DNA of 64,000 nt from contig NZ_JALJXJ010000006.1 of NCBI RefSeq assembly GCF_024170005.1, positions 368,589 through 432,588 of the forward strand, given 5' to 3'. The stretch is from Azospirillum lipoferum (GTDB lineage Bacteria; Pseudomonadota; Alphaproteobacteria; Azospirillales; Azospirillaceae). Made by a program: the position numbers and the translations under genes. Positions 53,348-62,303 of the stretch are shown here, piece after piece. Position 1 is the stretch's first letter; each line of letters begins with the position of its first letter. Below the pieces are notes generated by a model. That model searched no databases, was not told the origin of the DNA, and saw only the letters and a list, made by a program, of their open reading frames with translations.

Positions 53348-54754
53348 ATGACAAACTGGACCCCGAACCTGGAGGGCCGTCCCGGCCCGCTCTACCGCGT
53401 CATCGCCGACGCGCTGGCCGATGACATCGCGGAGGGCGTGCTGCCGACCGGCACGCGGCTGCCGACGCACCGCGACCTTGCCTTCCGCCTCGGCGTGACG
53501 GTGGGCACGGTGACGCGCGCCTATACGGAGGCCGAAAAGCGCGGGCTGATCGGCGGCGAGGTCGGCCGCGGCACCTTCGTCCAGGGGCAACGTCCGCCGG
53601 CCACTCCCCTGCCGCTCGGCTGGCCGCCAGCCGGGGAAGTCTCGGCCGGTCCGGCCATCGTCAACATGACCACGGTCCATCCCGAACATGCGGTGGCGGT
53701 GCAGACCTTCGGCCAGACGCTGTCCGCCATCGCGGCCTCCGGACATGCGGCGGTGCTGATCGGCTACGGCCCGCATGCCGGCCTGCCCGACCATCGCGCC
53801 GCCGCCGCCGCCTGGCTGGAGCGCCAGCACCGGGTGAAGGCGACGCCGGAGTCGGTGCTGCTGACCACCGGCGCGCAGAACGCCCTGGCCGTGGCGCTGG
53901 CCGCCGTCGCCCGCCCCGGCGACGTCATCCTGGCCGAGCGGCTGACCAACATCGGCACCAAGGCGCTGGCCGCCACCCAGGGCTATCATCTGGAAGGGGT
54001 GGCCATCGACGAGCACGGGCTGGTGCCCGACGCCTTCGACAGCGCCTGCCGCCGGCTGGGGCCGAAGGCGGTCTACCTGGTGCCGACCCTGCAAAATCCG
54101 ACGGCGGTCGTCATGCCCGCCGCCCGTCGGCGCGAGATCGTCGAGATCGCCCGCCGCTATGGCGTGATCCTGATCGAGGACGACGTGTTCGGCTTCATGG
54201 TGCCGGATGCCGTGCCGATGCAGACCATGGCGCCCGACATCACGCTCTATGTGTCCAGCGTGTCGAAGAGCCTCGCCGCCGGGCTCCGGCTGGGCTTCGT
54301 CGTCGCCCCGCCGGAACTGCGCACCCGCGTCGAGACCGCCATCCGCGCCCTGCAATATTCCGCGCCCGCCCTGCCGGCGGAGGTGGCGGCGCGCTGGATC
54401 CAGGACGGCACCGCCGACCGCATCGTCGCCACCCAGCGGGAAGAGGATCTGGCCCGCCAGCGGCTCGCCCGCTCGATCCTGCCGGCGGAGACCGTCTACG
54501 GCCACCCGGCGGCCCAGCATCTGTGGCTGGTCCTGCCCGAACCCTGGCGCCGCGAGGATTTCATCGGCGAAGCCCGCCGCCGCGGGGTGATCGTCACCGG
54601 CGCCGACGCCTTCGCCGTTGGCCGCGCCAGTGCGCCCCATGCGGTGCGTGTCGGTCTGTGCATGCCGCGCAGCCGCGACGAGGCCGCCCGCGGCCTGCGC
54701 GCCCTTGCCGATGCGATCGACGCACCGGCAGCGGCGATGCTGTCCATCGTGTAA
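53348..54754 (+). CDS. MocR-type regulator (GntR domain fused to aminotransferase-like domain)
   Basis: 468 residues. The GntR winged helix is PLYRVIADALADDIAEGVLP, TRLPTHRDLAFRLGVTVGTV (~15-75). The aminotransferase-like part has LLTTGAQNALAVALAAVA, PTLQNPTAVVMPAARR, IEDDVFGFM and the PLP lysine VSSVSKSLAAGLRLGFV. The ATG at 53348 is the first after the TGTCCC-rich intergenic region; a longer open frame upstream is not supported. It shares its promoter region with a response regulator gene and runs toward the tolC-like gene. Its target is probably its own region or the divergent gene. Confidence 0.88.
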   Translation: MTNWTPNLEGRPGPLYRVIADALADDIAEGVLPTGTRLPTHRDLAFRLGVTVGTVTRAYTEAEKRGLIGGEVGRGTFVQGQRPPATPLPLGWPPAGEVSAGPAIVNMTTVHPEHAVAVQTFGQTLSAIAASGHAAVLIGYGPHAGLPDHRAAAAAWLERQHRVKATPESVLLTTGAQNALAVALAAVARPGDVILAERLTNIGTKALAATQGYHLEGVAIDEHGLVPDAFDSACRRLGPKAVYLVPTLQNPTAVVMPAARRREIVEIARRYGVILIEDDVFGFMVPDAVPMQTMAPDITLYVSSVSKSLAAGLRLGFVVAPPELRTRVETAIRALQYSAPALPAEVAARWIQDGTADRIVATQREEDLARQRLARSILPAETVYGHPAAQHLWLVLPEPWRREDFIGEARRRGVIVTGADAFAVGRASAPHAVRVGLCMPRSRDEAARGLRALADAIDAPAAAMLSIV

Positions 54755-54903
54755 CCGCAACGTCCCCTCCTGCATGGCTGCCCGGCCGCAGGGTCCTGCC
54801 CCAAACCGCCGTAGCAAGCATTGCTGCCGGGCGCCGGCCCCCAACTCCGCGAATGGGGTCCGCCGGACGGCAGGAACCCTGTTGCGGAAGGATTTGCGGG
54901 ACC

Positions 54904-56238
54904 ATGAATGCAGAGTCTTGGCGGGTCAGCGGCATCGCGCTGGCAGCGGGCACCATGCTGGCAGGCATCATGCTGTTCGTGGCACCGGCCGGGGCGATGA
55001 CCTTGCAGGAGGCCCTGTCGCGTGCCGAGGCAACCAACCCGACGCTCGCCGCCGAACAGGCTCGCCTGCGCGCGGTGGACGAGCAGATTCCGCAGGCGAT
55101 GTCAGGCTACAGGCCGACGGTGACGGCCACGCTGGGCATCAGCCGCGATTTGACCAACACGCGCTATCAGGCCGGTGGCGGCGACCGCACCGAAACCAAC
55201 GCGAAGAGCGCGTCGATCAGCGCCAGCCAGCCCCTCTACGATGCCACCGTCGCCCCTGCCGTGCGCCGGGCGGAGCGGCTGGTGGAGGCGGAGCGGGCGA
55301 CCCTGCTGGCGACCGAACAGACCGTGCTGCTGAACGCGGCGACCGCCTATCTGGACGTGGTCAAGAACCAGGAGCTGGTGGCACTGAACACCGCCAACGA
55401 AAAGCTCCTTCAACGGCAGCTCAAGGCGGCGCAGGACCGCGCCCGGGTCGGTGAATACACGCGCACCGACGTGGCACAGGCCGACTCCCGCCTTGCCCAG
55501 GCCGTCGCCTCGCGGCTTGCCGCCGAAGGCACGCTGGCGAACGCGCGTGCCACCTTCGAACGGCTGGTCGGCACCGCACCGGGCACGCTCGCCTCGCCCA
55601 AGCCGTCCTTCCGCCTTCCCCGGACGATCGAGCAGGCGGCGTCCCTCGCCAGGGCCAACAACCCGTCGGTCCTCAGCGCCGCCTACAGCGAAGACGCCCA
55701 GCGCCATCGGATCGACCAGCAGTTCGGCCAATTGCTGCCGTCCGCCAGCCTGTCGGCCAGCGGGTCGCGGACCTGGGACCCCGGCCAGGACGATGGAGTG
55801 AACTATACCCGTTCCGACAGCCTGACCGCCAAGGTGCAGGTGGTGGCCCCGCTCTATCAGGCCGGCCTGCCGGACTCCCAGGTGCGCGAGGCGAAACAGA
55901 CCGCGCAGCAATACCGCCTACAGACGCAGGACCAGGGCAACCAGAGTGTGGAAAGCGCCGTCACCGCCTGGGCCGCTCTGGAGACCGCGAGAGCGAACGT
56001 CCAGTCCTACCGCGACCAGATCAGGGCCGCCCAGACCGCGCTGGAAGGCCTGCGGGAGGAGGCGAAGGTGGGCAGCCGCACCTTGCTCGACGTGCTGGAC
56101 CAGGAACAGGAACTCCTGAACAGCCGCGTCAATCTGGTGACCGCCCAGCGCGACGAAACGGTCGCCGCTTTCCAGCTGCTGTCGGCCTGCGGACAGCTGT
56201 CGCCGGAACAGCTGGGCCTGACGAAAGAAAAACGGTGA
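54904..56238 (+). CDS. TolC-family outer membrane efflux/secretion protein
   Basis: 444 residues. The signal peptide ends near PAGAMTLQEA (~31). Two structural repeats are visible: TLQEALSRAEATNPTLAAEQ and TIEQAASLARANNPSVLSAA, plus the helical AYLDVVKNQELVALNTANEK and YRDQIRAAQTALEGLREEAK. GSRTLLDVLDQEQELLNSRV is typical of the type I secretion TolC branch. It forms the outer-membrane channel for type I secretion or efflux. The ATG follows GCGGGACC. No ABC exporter or membrane fusion protein gene is in this window. It lies 181 bp before a candidate secreted protein gene. Confidence 0.92.
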   Translation: MNAESWRVSGIALAAGTMLAGIMLFVAPAGAMTLQEALSRAEATNPTLAAEQARLRAVDEQIPQAMSGYRPTVTATLGISRDLTNTRYQAGGGDRTETNAKSASISASQPLYDATVAPAVRRAERLVEAERATLLATEQTVLLNAATAYLDVVKNQELVALNTANEKLLQRQLKAAQDRARVGEYTRTDVAQADSRLAQAVASRLAAEGTLANARATFERLVGTAPGTLASPKPSFRLPRTIEQAASLARANNPSVLSAAYSEDAQRHRIDQQFGQLLPSASLSASGSRTWDPGQDDGVNYTRSDSLTAKVQVVAPLYQAGLPDSQVREAKQTAQQYRLQTQDQGNQSVESAVTAWAALETARANVQSYRDQIRAAQTALEGLREEAKVGSRTLLDVLDQEQELLNSRVNLVTAQRDETVAAFQLLSACGQLSPEQLGLTKEKR

Positions 56239-56419
56239 GGGACGCGCCCGGTGGGGCACTCATGGGAAAATCCTGCCGCCCCGCCGGTCCAAACCTGCCG
56301 CCCGGCACGGAGAAGGCCGCCCCAAGCCTTTTCAGATCAACGCCTTAACTCTGGCCCACATCCTGCAAACCCTCCGATCGTCATTTCCTGACGGGAATGC
56401 GGAACGAGGGGAACGCACC

Positions 56420-57139
56420 ATGGTCGGACTGTCCAGTTACGCCGATGTCGGCAGCATGGCCCAGAGCCTGCAGCAGTCGATCGACGCCGCGGTCAAGCGC
56501 GTGCAGCAACAGGCAGCGGGCAATGGTGGTGCGACCGGCAAGGTCCAGGAATACGAGCAGAACGTCGCCAAGTCGGCGATGAACACCGCTCCCTTCGCGA
56601 CGAACATCGGCACCCTGGTAAAGGACACCAGCCGGTTGAACGTCTTCAGTTCGCTGGCCTCCAACGATCCCGCCGACTTCTACAAGTTCAACGTCACCAC
56701 CTCCGGCCCGGTGACGCTGGGGACGGTCGGCGATGCCGGCGTCCGGCTTCAGCTGATGGACCGCGGCGGCAAGATCATCGCCGACAGCAACAAGGATGCC
56801 GGCGCCACCTATGATGCCTTCCAGAAGCTGAAATCCGGCCAGATGTCGCTGGACAAGGGCGACTACACCCTGCGCATCGCCCGCGACAAGGACGTGCCGG
56901 TGAAGGACGCCAAGAGCTATGGCGTCCAGCTGCGCATGGGCAACTACAGCAAGGACTACGACACCATCGCCAAGCAGCCGGCCAAGGGCGACAACCCTTT
57001 CGGCGGCAACACCAAGCTTCAGGGGCTGGCGTCGATCCTGGGTGCGGGCAGTGCCTCGCTCAACCCGTCGGCGATGTTGCTGGGCGGGTCCGGCGGCAGC
57101 TATGGCGGGCGTGGCTCGCTGCTGAACGCGATTCTATAA
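56420..57139 (+). CDS. PPC-like beta-sandwich protein, candidate secreted protein of unknown function
   Basis: 239 residues, family not recognised as a whole. The N-terminal ~60 residues are polar and helical (SMAQSLQQSIDAAVKRVQQQ). A pre-peptidase-C-terminal-like fold follows (~75-170): NDPADFYKFNVTTSGPVTLG, VRLQLMDRGGKIIADSN and LDKGDYTLRIARD. The final ~35 residues are Gly/Ser/Ala/Leu-rich (SILGAGSASLNPSAMLLGGS) and the protein ends hydrophobic in NAIL. There is no Sec signal at the start. With a TolC-family gene just upstream, secretion by a C-terminal signal (type I) is possible, though there are no RTX repeats. It could equally be a cytoplasmic structural protein. Confidence 0.7.
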   Translation: MVGLSSYADVGSMAQSLQQSIDAAVKRVQQQAAGNGGATGKVQEYEQNVAKSAMNTAPFATNIGTLVKDTSRLNVFSSLASNDPADFYKFNVTTSGPVTLGTVGDAGVRLQLMDRGGKIIADSNKDAGATYDAFQKLKSGQMSLDKGDYTLRIARDKDVPVKDAKSYGVQLRMGNYSKDYDTIAKQPAKGDNPFGGNTKLQGLASILGAGSASLNPSAMLLGGSGGSYGGRGSLLNAIL

Positions 57140-57152
57140 CCGGCTCGCCGCC

Positions 57153-57821
57153 TCAGACCAGCCGGTCTCGTCCCGATTCCTTGACCAGCAGGACCGCCTG
57201 GGTACGGCTGCCGACGCCCAGAGCCTTCAGGACGCCGGTGACATGGGTCTTGACGGTGGACAGGTTCAGGCCCAGCCGCTCGCCGATCTCCTGATTGGAC
57301 AGGCCCTGGGCCAGCAGATCCAGAACCTCCAGCTGCCGGCGGGTCAGCCCGTCGAAGATGCTGGGTGTCGCCATACGCGGAGCCCCGGCCGCCGCGGGGG
57401 CCGGGGCTCCCGGCATGCCCAGCACCGGCGGCACATAGGATCCGCCGGCCATCACCAGCCGCAGGATGTTAACCACCAGAACGTCATCGGTCGATTTCGG
57501 AATGAAGGCCCGGACGCCGCGCGACAGCACCGCGCGCATCTCGTCCGGCGACTCGATCATCGAGAAGATGGCGACCGGGACCGGCGCCACGCGCCTGACC
57601 AGCGCCTCCACATCGTCCAGCCCGCCCAGGCCCGGCATGCGCAGGTCCATCACGATCAGGTCGAAGGCGGCTCCCCCGCCCTGCATCGCGCTATCAAGGA
57701 TGGCGTTCAATTGGCTGAAGCTGGTGGCGGCCACCACGGTGGCCTGCTCGTCCAGTTCACCCACCAGATGCGTCAAGCCGCTGCGGACGATGGAATGATC
57801 GTCGGCGATCAGAACCTGCAT
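57153..57821 (-). CDS. NarL/FixJ-family response regulator
   Basis: 222 residues. Receiver domain: acidic pocket DDH (8-10), Asp59 in LIVMDLRMPG, Lys in IPKSTDDV. A Pro/Ala-rich linker (~135-150) leads to the LuxR-type helix-turn-helix (LTRRQLEVLDLLAQGLSNQE then LNLSTVKTHVTGVLKALG, ~155-215). No kinase gene is adjacent. Convergent with the PPC-like protein gene, 13 bp apart. Such regulators act in phosphorelays controlling surface or stress functions, but the target is unknown. Confidence 0.92.
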   Translation of the reverse strand: MQVLIADDHSIVRSGLTHLVGELDEQATVVAATSFSQLNAILDSAMQGGGAAFDLIVMDLRMPGLGGLDDVEALVRRVAPVPVAIFSMIESPDEMRAVLSRGVRAFIPKSTDDVLVVNILRLVMAGGSYVPPVLGMPGAPAPAAAGAPRMATPSIFDGLTRRQLEVLDLLAQGLSNQEIGERLGLNLSTVKTHVTGVLKALGVGSRTQAVLLVKESGRDRLV

Positions 57822-57988
57822 GTAACGTCTCGGACCGGAGATGCCTTGGGTACCGCACCGTCATACGCTGACGCAACGGTCCGCGCTACCTCCTTCGCAT
57901 ATCCGGCGCCTTAGTTCCATTGCCGCGATGCTTGGAAGGATTGCAGACGCCGGCGGGGAGAGGCGGCTGCCCCTCCCCCCTTTGCCGT

Positions 57989-59032
57989 TCAGGAGATTTT
58001 GATCATGATCTGGGCACGGCGGTTCGACGGCTCGCGCACGTTCGGACCGGTCGGGACCATCAGCTGGTTCTCGCCGACGCCTTCGATCGTGATGATGTTG
58101 GCCGGCGTGCCGTGCCTGATCAGCGCCTGGCGCACCGCCTCGGCCCGGCGGAGCGAGAGCTTCTGGTTGTAGGACGGCGCGCCCGAGGTGTCGGTGTGGC
58201 CGATCACCTGGATGCGGACCGCCCGGGCCCGGCTGGCACCGTCGGCGGCATCGCCGATGATCTTGTCGGAATTCGGCGTGATGACCGCCTTGTCCCAATC
58301 GAAGAACACCTGATACTCGCTCTGCGGCTGGGCGGCCATCGGCGGCGCAGCCGGGGCGGGAGCGGCGATGGGCGTGGCACGCTCCGGTCCGCCGAAGCTG
58401 TAGCGCAGGCCGGCCAGGATGGTGTGGTTGCGGTACTCGCCTTTCGAGGTCACCGGACCCAGTTCGAACTCCGGATCGACGGTGGCGAAATAGCGGTAAT
58501 CCAGCGTCAGCGCGACATTGTCGTTGATCGCATAGGACGCACCGATGATGCCCTGATAGGCGAAGACCCAGTCGCGGTCGCTGGCGCCGTTCAGCGACTG
58601 CTTAACGCCGGCGATACCGGCGCCGGCACCGATGTAGGGGGTGATCGGCAGGCCGATGTTGACGTCGTACAGCAGGTTGCCCATGAAGGCGACCGAACTC
58701 ATCCGGCCGCCCAAATTGTTCAGGGCGGGGGTGGCGCTGCTGGTGCTGTCGACGCTGTTGCGCCACCGCCAGGCGGCCTCCAGCTCGGCCCGCAGGCCCA
58801 TCGCGGTGGCGTAGCCGACCGACAGGTCGCCGATCCCGCCGATCTTGAATTCCTCCTTCAGGCCCAGGCCCGCAGCCGGATAGCTGCCGAGGTCGGCATC
58901 CTCGGTCCAGTTCACGCCGGCCCCCGCACCGACATAGAAGCCTTCCGTACCGGCAAAGGCGGCGGTCGGGATGGCCAGCGAAGGAAGGGCGACGGCCAGT
59001 GCCGTGCCGAGCAGAATCCCACGCATCGTCAT
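57989..59032 (-). CDS. OmpA-family outer membrane protein (beta barrel plus peptidoglycan-binding domain)
   Basis: 347 residues. The signal peptide ends near AAFAGTEG (~28). A barrel of eight strands (EGFYVGAGAGVNW, YIGAGAGIAGVKQSL, HTILAGLRYSF) occupies ~29-205, followed by an Ala/Pro linker (ATPIAAPAPAAPPMA). The OmpA_C domain (YQVFFDWDKAVITPNSDKII, GHTDTSGAPSYNQKLSLRRA and REPSNRRAQIMI) binds diaminopimelate. It anchors the outer membrane to peptidoglycan. The ATG at 59032 follows GGGAACAAG. Confidence 0.93.
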   Translation of the reverse strand: MTMRGILLGTALAVALPSLAIPTAAFAGTEGFYVGAGAGVNWTEDADLGSYPAAGLGLKEEFKIGGIGDLSVGYATAMGLRAELEAAWRWRNSVDSTSSATPALNNLGGRMSSVAFMGNLLYDVNIGLPITPYIGAGAGIAGVKQSLNGASDRDWVFAYQGIIGASYAINDNVALTLDYRYFATVDPEFELGPVTSKGEYRNHTILAGLRYSFGGPERATPIAAPAPAAPPMAAQPQSEYQVFFDWDKAVITPNSDKIIGDAADGASRARAVRIQVIGHTDTSGAPSYNQKLSLRRAEAVRQALIRHGTPANIITIEGVGENQLMVPTGPNVREPSNRRAQIMIKIS

Positions 59033-59244
59033 GTTCTTGTTCCCATCGTTGACGGCGTTGGCGGATCGGGACATCCCGGCCTGCGGCGAAATGCGTGACA
59101 GAACGGGCTCCGGCCCCGACAATGGATACGGATCTGCGGCTTCCAATCCTGCTGCCGCAGGCCCATTTTCCCTGTTGCAGATTTGCCTCAGCCGCTCTTT
59201 GGCAATTTTCTCACGCGATAACAATAGCTTGGACAGACACCGCG

Positions 59245-60345
59245 ATGCCTTGTACCCCGTACGGTTTGGTCGACTACCCCCTCTGCACCACGCCGGAGCC
59301 CGGTGGCTGGCAGGAGGTGGCGCCCGGTGTGCTGTGGATCCGGCTGTCCCTTCCCTTCCAGCTCGACCACATCAATGTCTGGGCGCTGGACGGTGGTGCT
59401 GCCGGCTGGACGCTGGTCGATTGCGGGCTGGGCGATCCGCGCAGCCGCGCGGTGTGGGAGGTGCTGCTGCGCGACGCGCTGGGCGGGCGGCCGGTGGAGC
59501 GGGTGGTGGTCACCCATTTCCATCCCGACCATATCGGCGCCGCCGGCTGGCTGGTGGAACGGACGGGCGCCGGCTTCGCCACCTCGCTGACCGAATGGCT
59601 GTTCGCCCGCACCCTGTCGGCCGGCACCGACGAGGCCACCGACGCGGTGGTCGAGCGTTTCTACCGCCGCTGTGGGCTGGATGAGGAAGCGCTGCAATCG
59701 CTGCTCGCCCGCAAGGGCGCCTACAGCCGCGGCGTACCCACGGTACCGGCGACGCTGACCCGCCTGCGGGCCGGCGACCGGCTGCCGGTGGGCGACCGCC
59801 AGTGGACGGTGATCGGCGGCAGCGGTCATACGGCGGAGCCGGTCAGCCTGCACCGGCCGGCCGACGCCAGCGGCCCGGACCTGCTGATCTCCGGCGACCA
59901 GATCCTGCCCCGCATCAGCCCGAACATCAGTGTCTGGCCGTCGGAGCCCGATGCCGATCCGCTCGCCGACTATCTCGCCAGTCTGGAGGGGTGGACCGTC
60001 CTGCCCGCGGACACGCTGGTCCTGCCCTCCCATGGGCGTCCCTTCCACGGCCTGCACCGGCGTGCGGAGGAACTGGCACTCCATCATGCCGAGCGGCTGA
60101 CCGAGATCGAGACGCTGTGTGCGGAACCCCGGACCGCGGCCGCGGTGACGCGGGCGCTGTTCCCACGCCCGCTCGACCCGCAGCAGATGCTCTTCGCCGT
60201 GGGCGAGGCGGTGGCGCATCTCAACCACCTGATCCGCAAGGGACGGTTGGAGCGGGTCGCCGGGCAGGCTGGCGACCTGGCCGGTGGGCCCGCCGACCTC
60301 TACCGCCGGTCTGCCCGCCGGAATGCCGTTATGGCGCCGGCCTGA
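59245..60345 (+). CDS. Metallo-beta-lactamase-fold hydrolase
   Basis: 366 residues. VVVTHFHPDHIGAAGWLVE contains the HxHxDH metal motif. GGSGHTAEPVSL, LISGDQILPRIS and VLPSHGRPF supply further ligands. It lacks the glyoxalase II C-terminal pattern. A C-terminal helical extension (~300-366: HHAERLTEIETLCAEPRTAA, AVAHLNHLIRKGRLERVAGQ) resembles a winged-helix tail seen in LACTB2-like hydrolases. The ATG at 59245 is preferred because 150 bp upstream is not coding-like and homology starts soon after. The substrate is unknown. It diverges from the ompA-like gene. Confidence 0.88.
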   Translation: MPCTPYGLVDYPLCTTPEPGGWQEVAPGVLWIRLSLPFQLDHINVWALDGGAAGWTLVDCGLGDPRSRAVWEVLLRDALGGRPVERVVVTHFHPDHIGAAGWLVERTGAGFATSLTEWLFARTLSAGTDEATDAVVERFYRRCGLDEEALQSLLARKGAYSRGVPTVPATLTRLRAGDRLPVGDRQWTVIGGSGHTAEPVSLHRPADASGPDLLISGDQILPRISPNISVWPSEPDADPLADYLASLEGWTVLPADTLVLPSHGRPFHGLHRRAEELALHHAERLTEIETLCAEPRTAAAVTRALFPRPLDPQQMLFAVGEAVAHLNHLIRKGRLERVAGQAGDLAGGPADLYRRSARRNAVMAPA

Positions 60346-60351
60346 CGGCGG

Positions 60352-60558
60352 TCATTCGGTGACGATCTCGAACTCGTGGGGATCGAGCAGGGTCGCCACC
60401 GACAGGGTCTTCAGCGTCTTCGGGTCGTCGGTGCGTTTCATCTGGGCATGCTGGGTGCCCATGCCGTCCTTGCGGATGGCGATCACTTCCCAATAGCCGC
60501 CGCTGGGGGACAGCTTGCGATAAATCTGCCCCTCGACCACCTCGCGCTTCCTGCGCAT
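60352..60558 (-). CDS. Small conserved-type hypothetical protein (68 aa)
   Basis: 68 residues: MRRKREVVEGQIYRKLSPSG, then GYWEVIAIRKDGMG, KRTDDPKTLKTLSVATLLDP and an acidic end EFEIVTE. The alternating pattern suggests a small beta-barrel. A good Shine-Dalgarno sequence (GGAGAAC) precedes the ATG. Codon use is like that of its neighbours, so it is probably real. Function unknown. It converges on the metallo-hydrolase gene 6 bp away and diverges from the next small gene. Confidence 0.7.
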   Translation of the reverse strand: MRRKREVVEGQIYRKLSPSGGYWEVIAIRKDGMGTQHAQMKRTDDPKTLKTLSVATLLDPHEFEIVTE

Positions 60559-60660
60559 TTTCGTTCTCCAAAACCCGTCCCATACCGGCGACCAGCACGG
60601 TCGCCGCGAAGGGCGCCATTGAAGCACAAAACCCCCCTGCCGTGGCGAGTGTCCGTTCGG

Positions 60661-60734
60661 TGACCCTTTGCCGATGCCGCATTTGCGTTGCTGCGACGCA
60701 GCACGTCCGGGGCACCCCCGATGACCCTTTGCCG
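60661..60734. repeat. 13-bp direct repeat in a divergent intergenic region
   Basis: TGACCCTTTGCCG occurs at 60661-60673 and again at 60722-60734, 61 bp apart. A perfect 13-bp palindrome (GCTGCG-A-CGCAGC, 60690-60702) lies between them. The arrangement fits a regulator binding two sites between two small divergent genes. Confidence 0.6.
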
Positions 60735-60786
60735 CAGGGCTCTTTCCGAGTGGAACAAAAGTCGCGGCTGTGGGTTCATAGCGGTC

Positions 60787-61068
60787 ATGAACACCGATCT
60801 CGACGTGCTTGTCTTCGCAACGCGCCTGGTTGATGAACTGGGCGAGACTGCGATTCGAATGAGCCGCGTTCGTCTTGTCGAACTCACGGCCGCCAATCAC
60901 ACCCGTGCCGCCGCCTTCTGGCGGGATGTGATGCGCACCTGCGAACGACTGCTGACGGAGCGGTCGGGCCGGCGCATGGCGACCGGGCTCCCGTCTTCGG
61001 CGATCGCCGCAGCGCAACCGGCGGTGGCCCAGCACCGTGTCATGCATGTTCCCCGACCTATTCCCTGA
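60787..61068 (+). CDS. Small helical hypothetical protein (93 aa)
   Basis: 93 residues. The first ~60 residues are helical and soluble (DVLVFATRLVDELGETAIRM, then HTRAAAFWRDVMRTCERLL), resembling short alphaproteobacterial proteins that carry a W-rich helix near residue 45. The last 30 residues are low-complexity (SSAIAAAQPAVAQHRVM). The ATG at 60787 lacks a strong Shine-Dalgarno sequence (TCATAGCGGTC upstream). It is followed at once by a hairpin (61080-61108). Coding is likely but not certain; no function is recognised. Confidence 0.5.
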   Translation: MNTDLDVLVFATRLVDELGETAIRMSRVRLVELTAANHTRAAAFWRDVMRTCERLLTERSGRRMATGLPSSAIAAAQPAVAQHRVMHVPRPIP

Positions 61069-61079
61069 CCCTGGATGAC

Positions 61080-61108
61080 GCAGGGCCGCCGCGCCGTCGC
61101 GGCCCTGC
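61080..61108 (+). terminator. Hairpin after the 60787 small gene
   Basis: GCAGGGCCGC and GCGGCCCTGC form a perfect 10-bp stem 12 bp past the stop codon. There is no U-run, so it may be a transcript-end stabiliser or a rho-assisted terminator. Confidence 0.5.
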
Positions 61109-61143
61109 GGATCGGGTGCGGGGCCTGCCTTCCCAGTCCCCAA

Positions 61144-61173
61144 AGAAAAAAGGGCCGGCACAGAGTGCCGACC
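61144..61173 (-). terminator. Rho-independent terminator after livK
   Basis: On the minus strand GGTCGGCAC and GTGCCGGCC form a stem, with a three-base loop (one U-G pair), followed by CTTTTTTC. It lies 30 bp past the livK-type stop. Confidence 0.8.
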
Positions 61174-61202
61174 CCCTTTCGCGGAACGCGGGTGCGTTTC
61201 GC

Positions 61203-62303
61203 TTACTTCACTTCGGCGTACTGGCCGTTGTGCCACTTGTACCAGACATAGGCCGGGCTGGTGACGTCGCCCTTGGCGTCGAACCCGATCTTGCCGATGA
61301 CGGTATCGTAGCTGCCCTTGCGCATGACTTCGGCAACCTTGGCAACGTCGGTCGAGTTCGCCTGCTTCACCGCGTTCGCCCAGATCTGGAGAGCGGCGTA
61401 GGTGTACAGGGTGTAGCCCTCCGGCTCGTAGCCGGCCTTGCGGAACTTCTCCACGACGGCCTTGGCGTCCGGCTTCTCGCGCGGATCCGGACCGAAGGTC
61501 ATCATGGTGTCCTCGCCGGCGTCGCCGGTGATGGCCCAGTACTCGTTGGTCACCAGCGCGTCACCCGACACGATGATGGCCTTCAGGCCCTGGTCCTTCA
61601 TCTGGCGGGCGATCAGGCCGGCCTCGGTGTGGTAGCCACCGACGTAGACGGCATCGATGTTCGCCTGCTTCAACTTGGAAACCAGAGCGGAATAATCCTT
61701 CTCACCGGCCGTGTAGGCTTCGTAGATGGCTTCCTTCTGGCCGCCGGCGTTCAGCGCCTTCTGCGTCTCGTCGGCCAGACCCTTACCATAGGCCGACTTG
61801 TCGTGCAGGATGGCGATGTTCTTGCCCTTGTACTTGTCCAGCAGATACTTGCCGGCGATCAGGCCCTGCTGGTCGTCACGGCCGCAGACGCGGAAGACAT
61901 TCTTCAGGCCCTGCTCGGTCAGCTTCGGGTTGGTCGAAGCCGGGGAGATCTGCAGCATGCCCTCTTCGGCATAGACCTGGCTGGCCGGGATCGACGAGCC
62001 CGAGCAGAAGTGGCCGGCCACGAACTTCACACCGGCCTTGGCCAGCTGGTTGGCGACGGCGACGGCCTGCTTGGGATCGCAGGCGTCGTCACCGACTTCC
62101 AGCTTCAGCTTCTGGCCCAGGACACCGCCGGCGGCGTTGATGTCCGCAACGGCCTGCTCCATGCCCTTCTTCATCTGCTCGCCGAAGGTGGCGTACTGGC
62201 CGGTGATCGGGCCGGCGGTGGCCACCGCGATGTCGGCCTTGGCAGCCGTGGCGGAGAGCGCGGTCGCCGCGATCGCGGCGAGAAGGGACAGCTTGAATTT
62301 CAT
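61203..62303 (-). CDS. livK: Branched-chain amino acid ABC transporter substrate-binding protein (LivK/BraC type)
   Basis: 366 residues. The signal peptide ends near ATAAKADIAV (~23). IAVATAGPITGQYATFGEQM, VGDDACDPKQAVAVANQL, VAGHFCSGSSIPASQVY, GMLQISPASTNPKLTEQG and KNIAILHDKSAYGKGLADET are hallmarks of Leu/Ile/Val-binding proteins, with the paired cysteines. It feeds the LivFG transporter encoded upstream on the same strand. The ATG at 62303 follows AGGGAGCAAGCACACCC. It is separated from the small membrane-protein gene by 172 bp, which may hold its own promoter; a strong terminator follows. Confidence 0.95.
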   Translation of the reverse strand: MKFKLSLLAAIAATALSATAAKADIAVATAGPITGQYATFGEQMKKGMEQAVADINAAGGVLGQKLKLEVGDDACDPKQAVAVANQLAKAGVKFVAGHFCSGSSIPASQVYAEEGMLQISPASTNPKLTEQGLKNVFRVCGRDDQQGLIAGKYLLDKYKGKNIAILHDKSAYGKGLADETQKALNAGGQKEAIYEAYTAGEKDYSALVSKLKQANIDAVYVGGYHTEAGLIARQMKDQGLKAIIVSGDALVTNEYWAITGDAGEDTMMTFGPDPREKPDAKAVVEKFRKAGYEPEGYTLYTYAALQIWANAVKQANSTDVAKVAEVMRKGSYDTVIGKIGFDAKGDVTSPAYVWYKWHNGQYAEVK

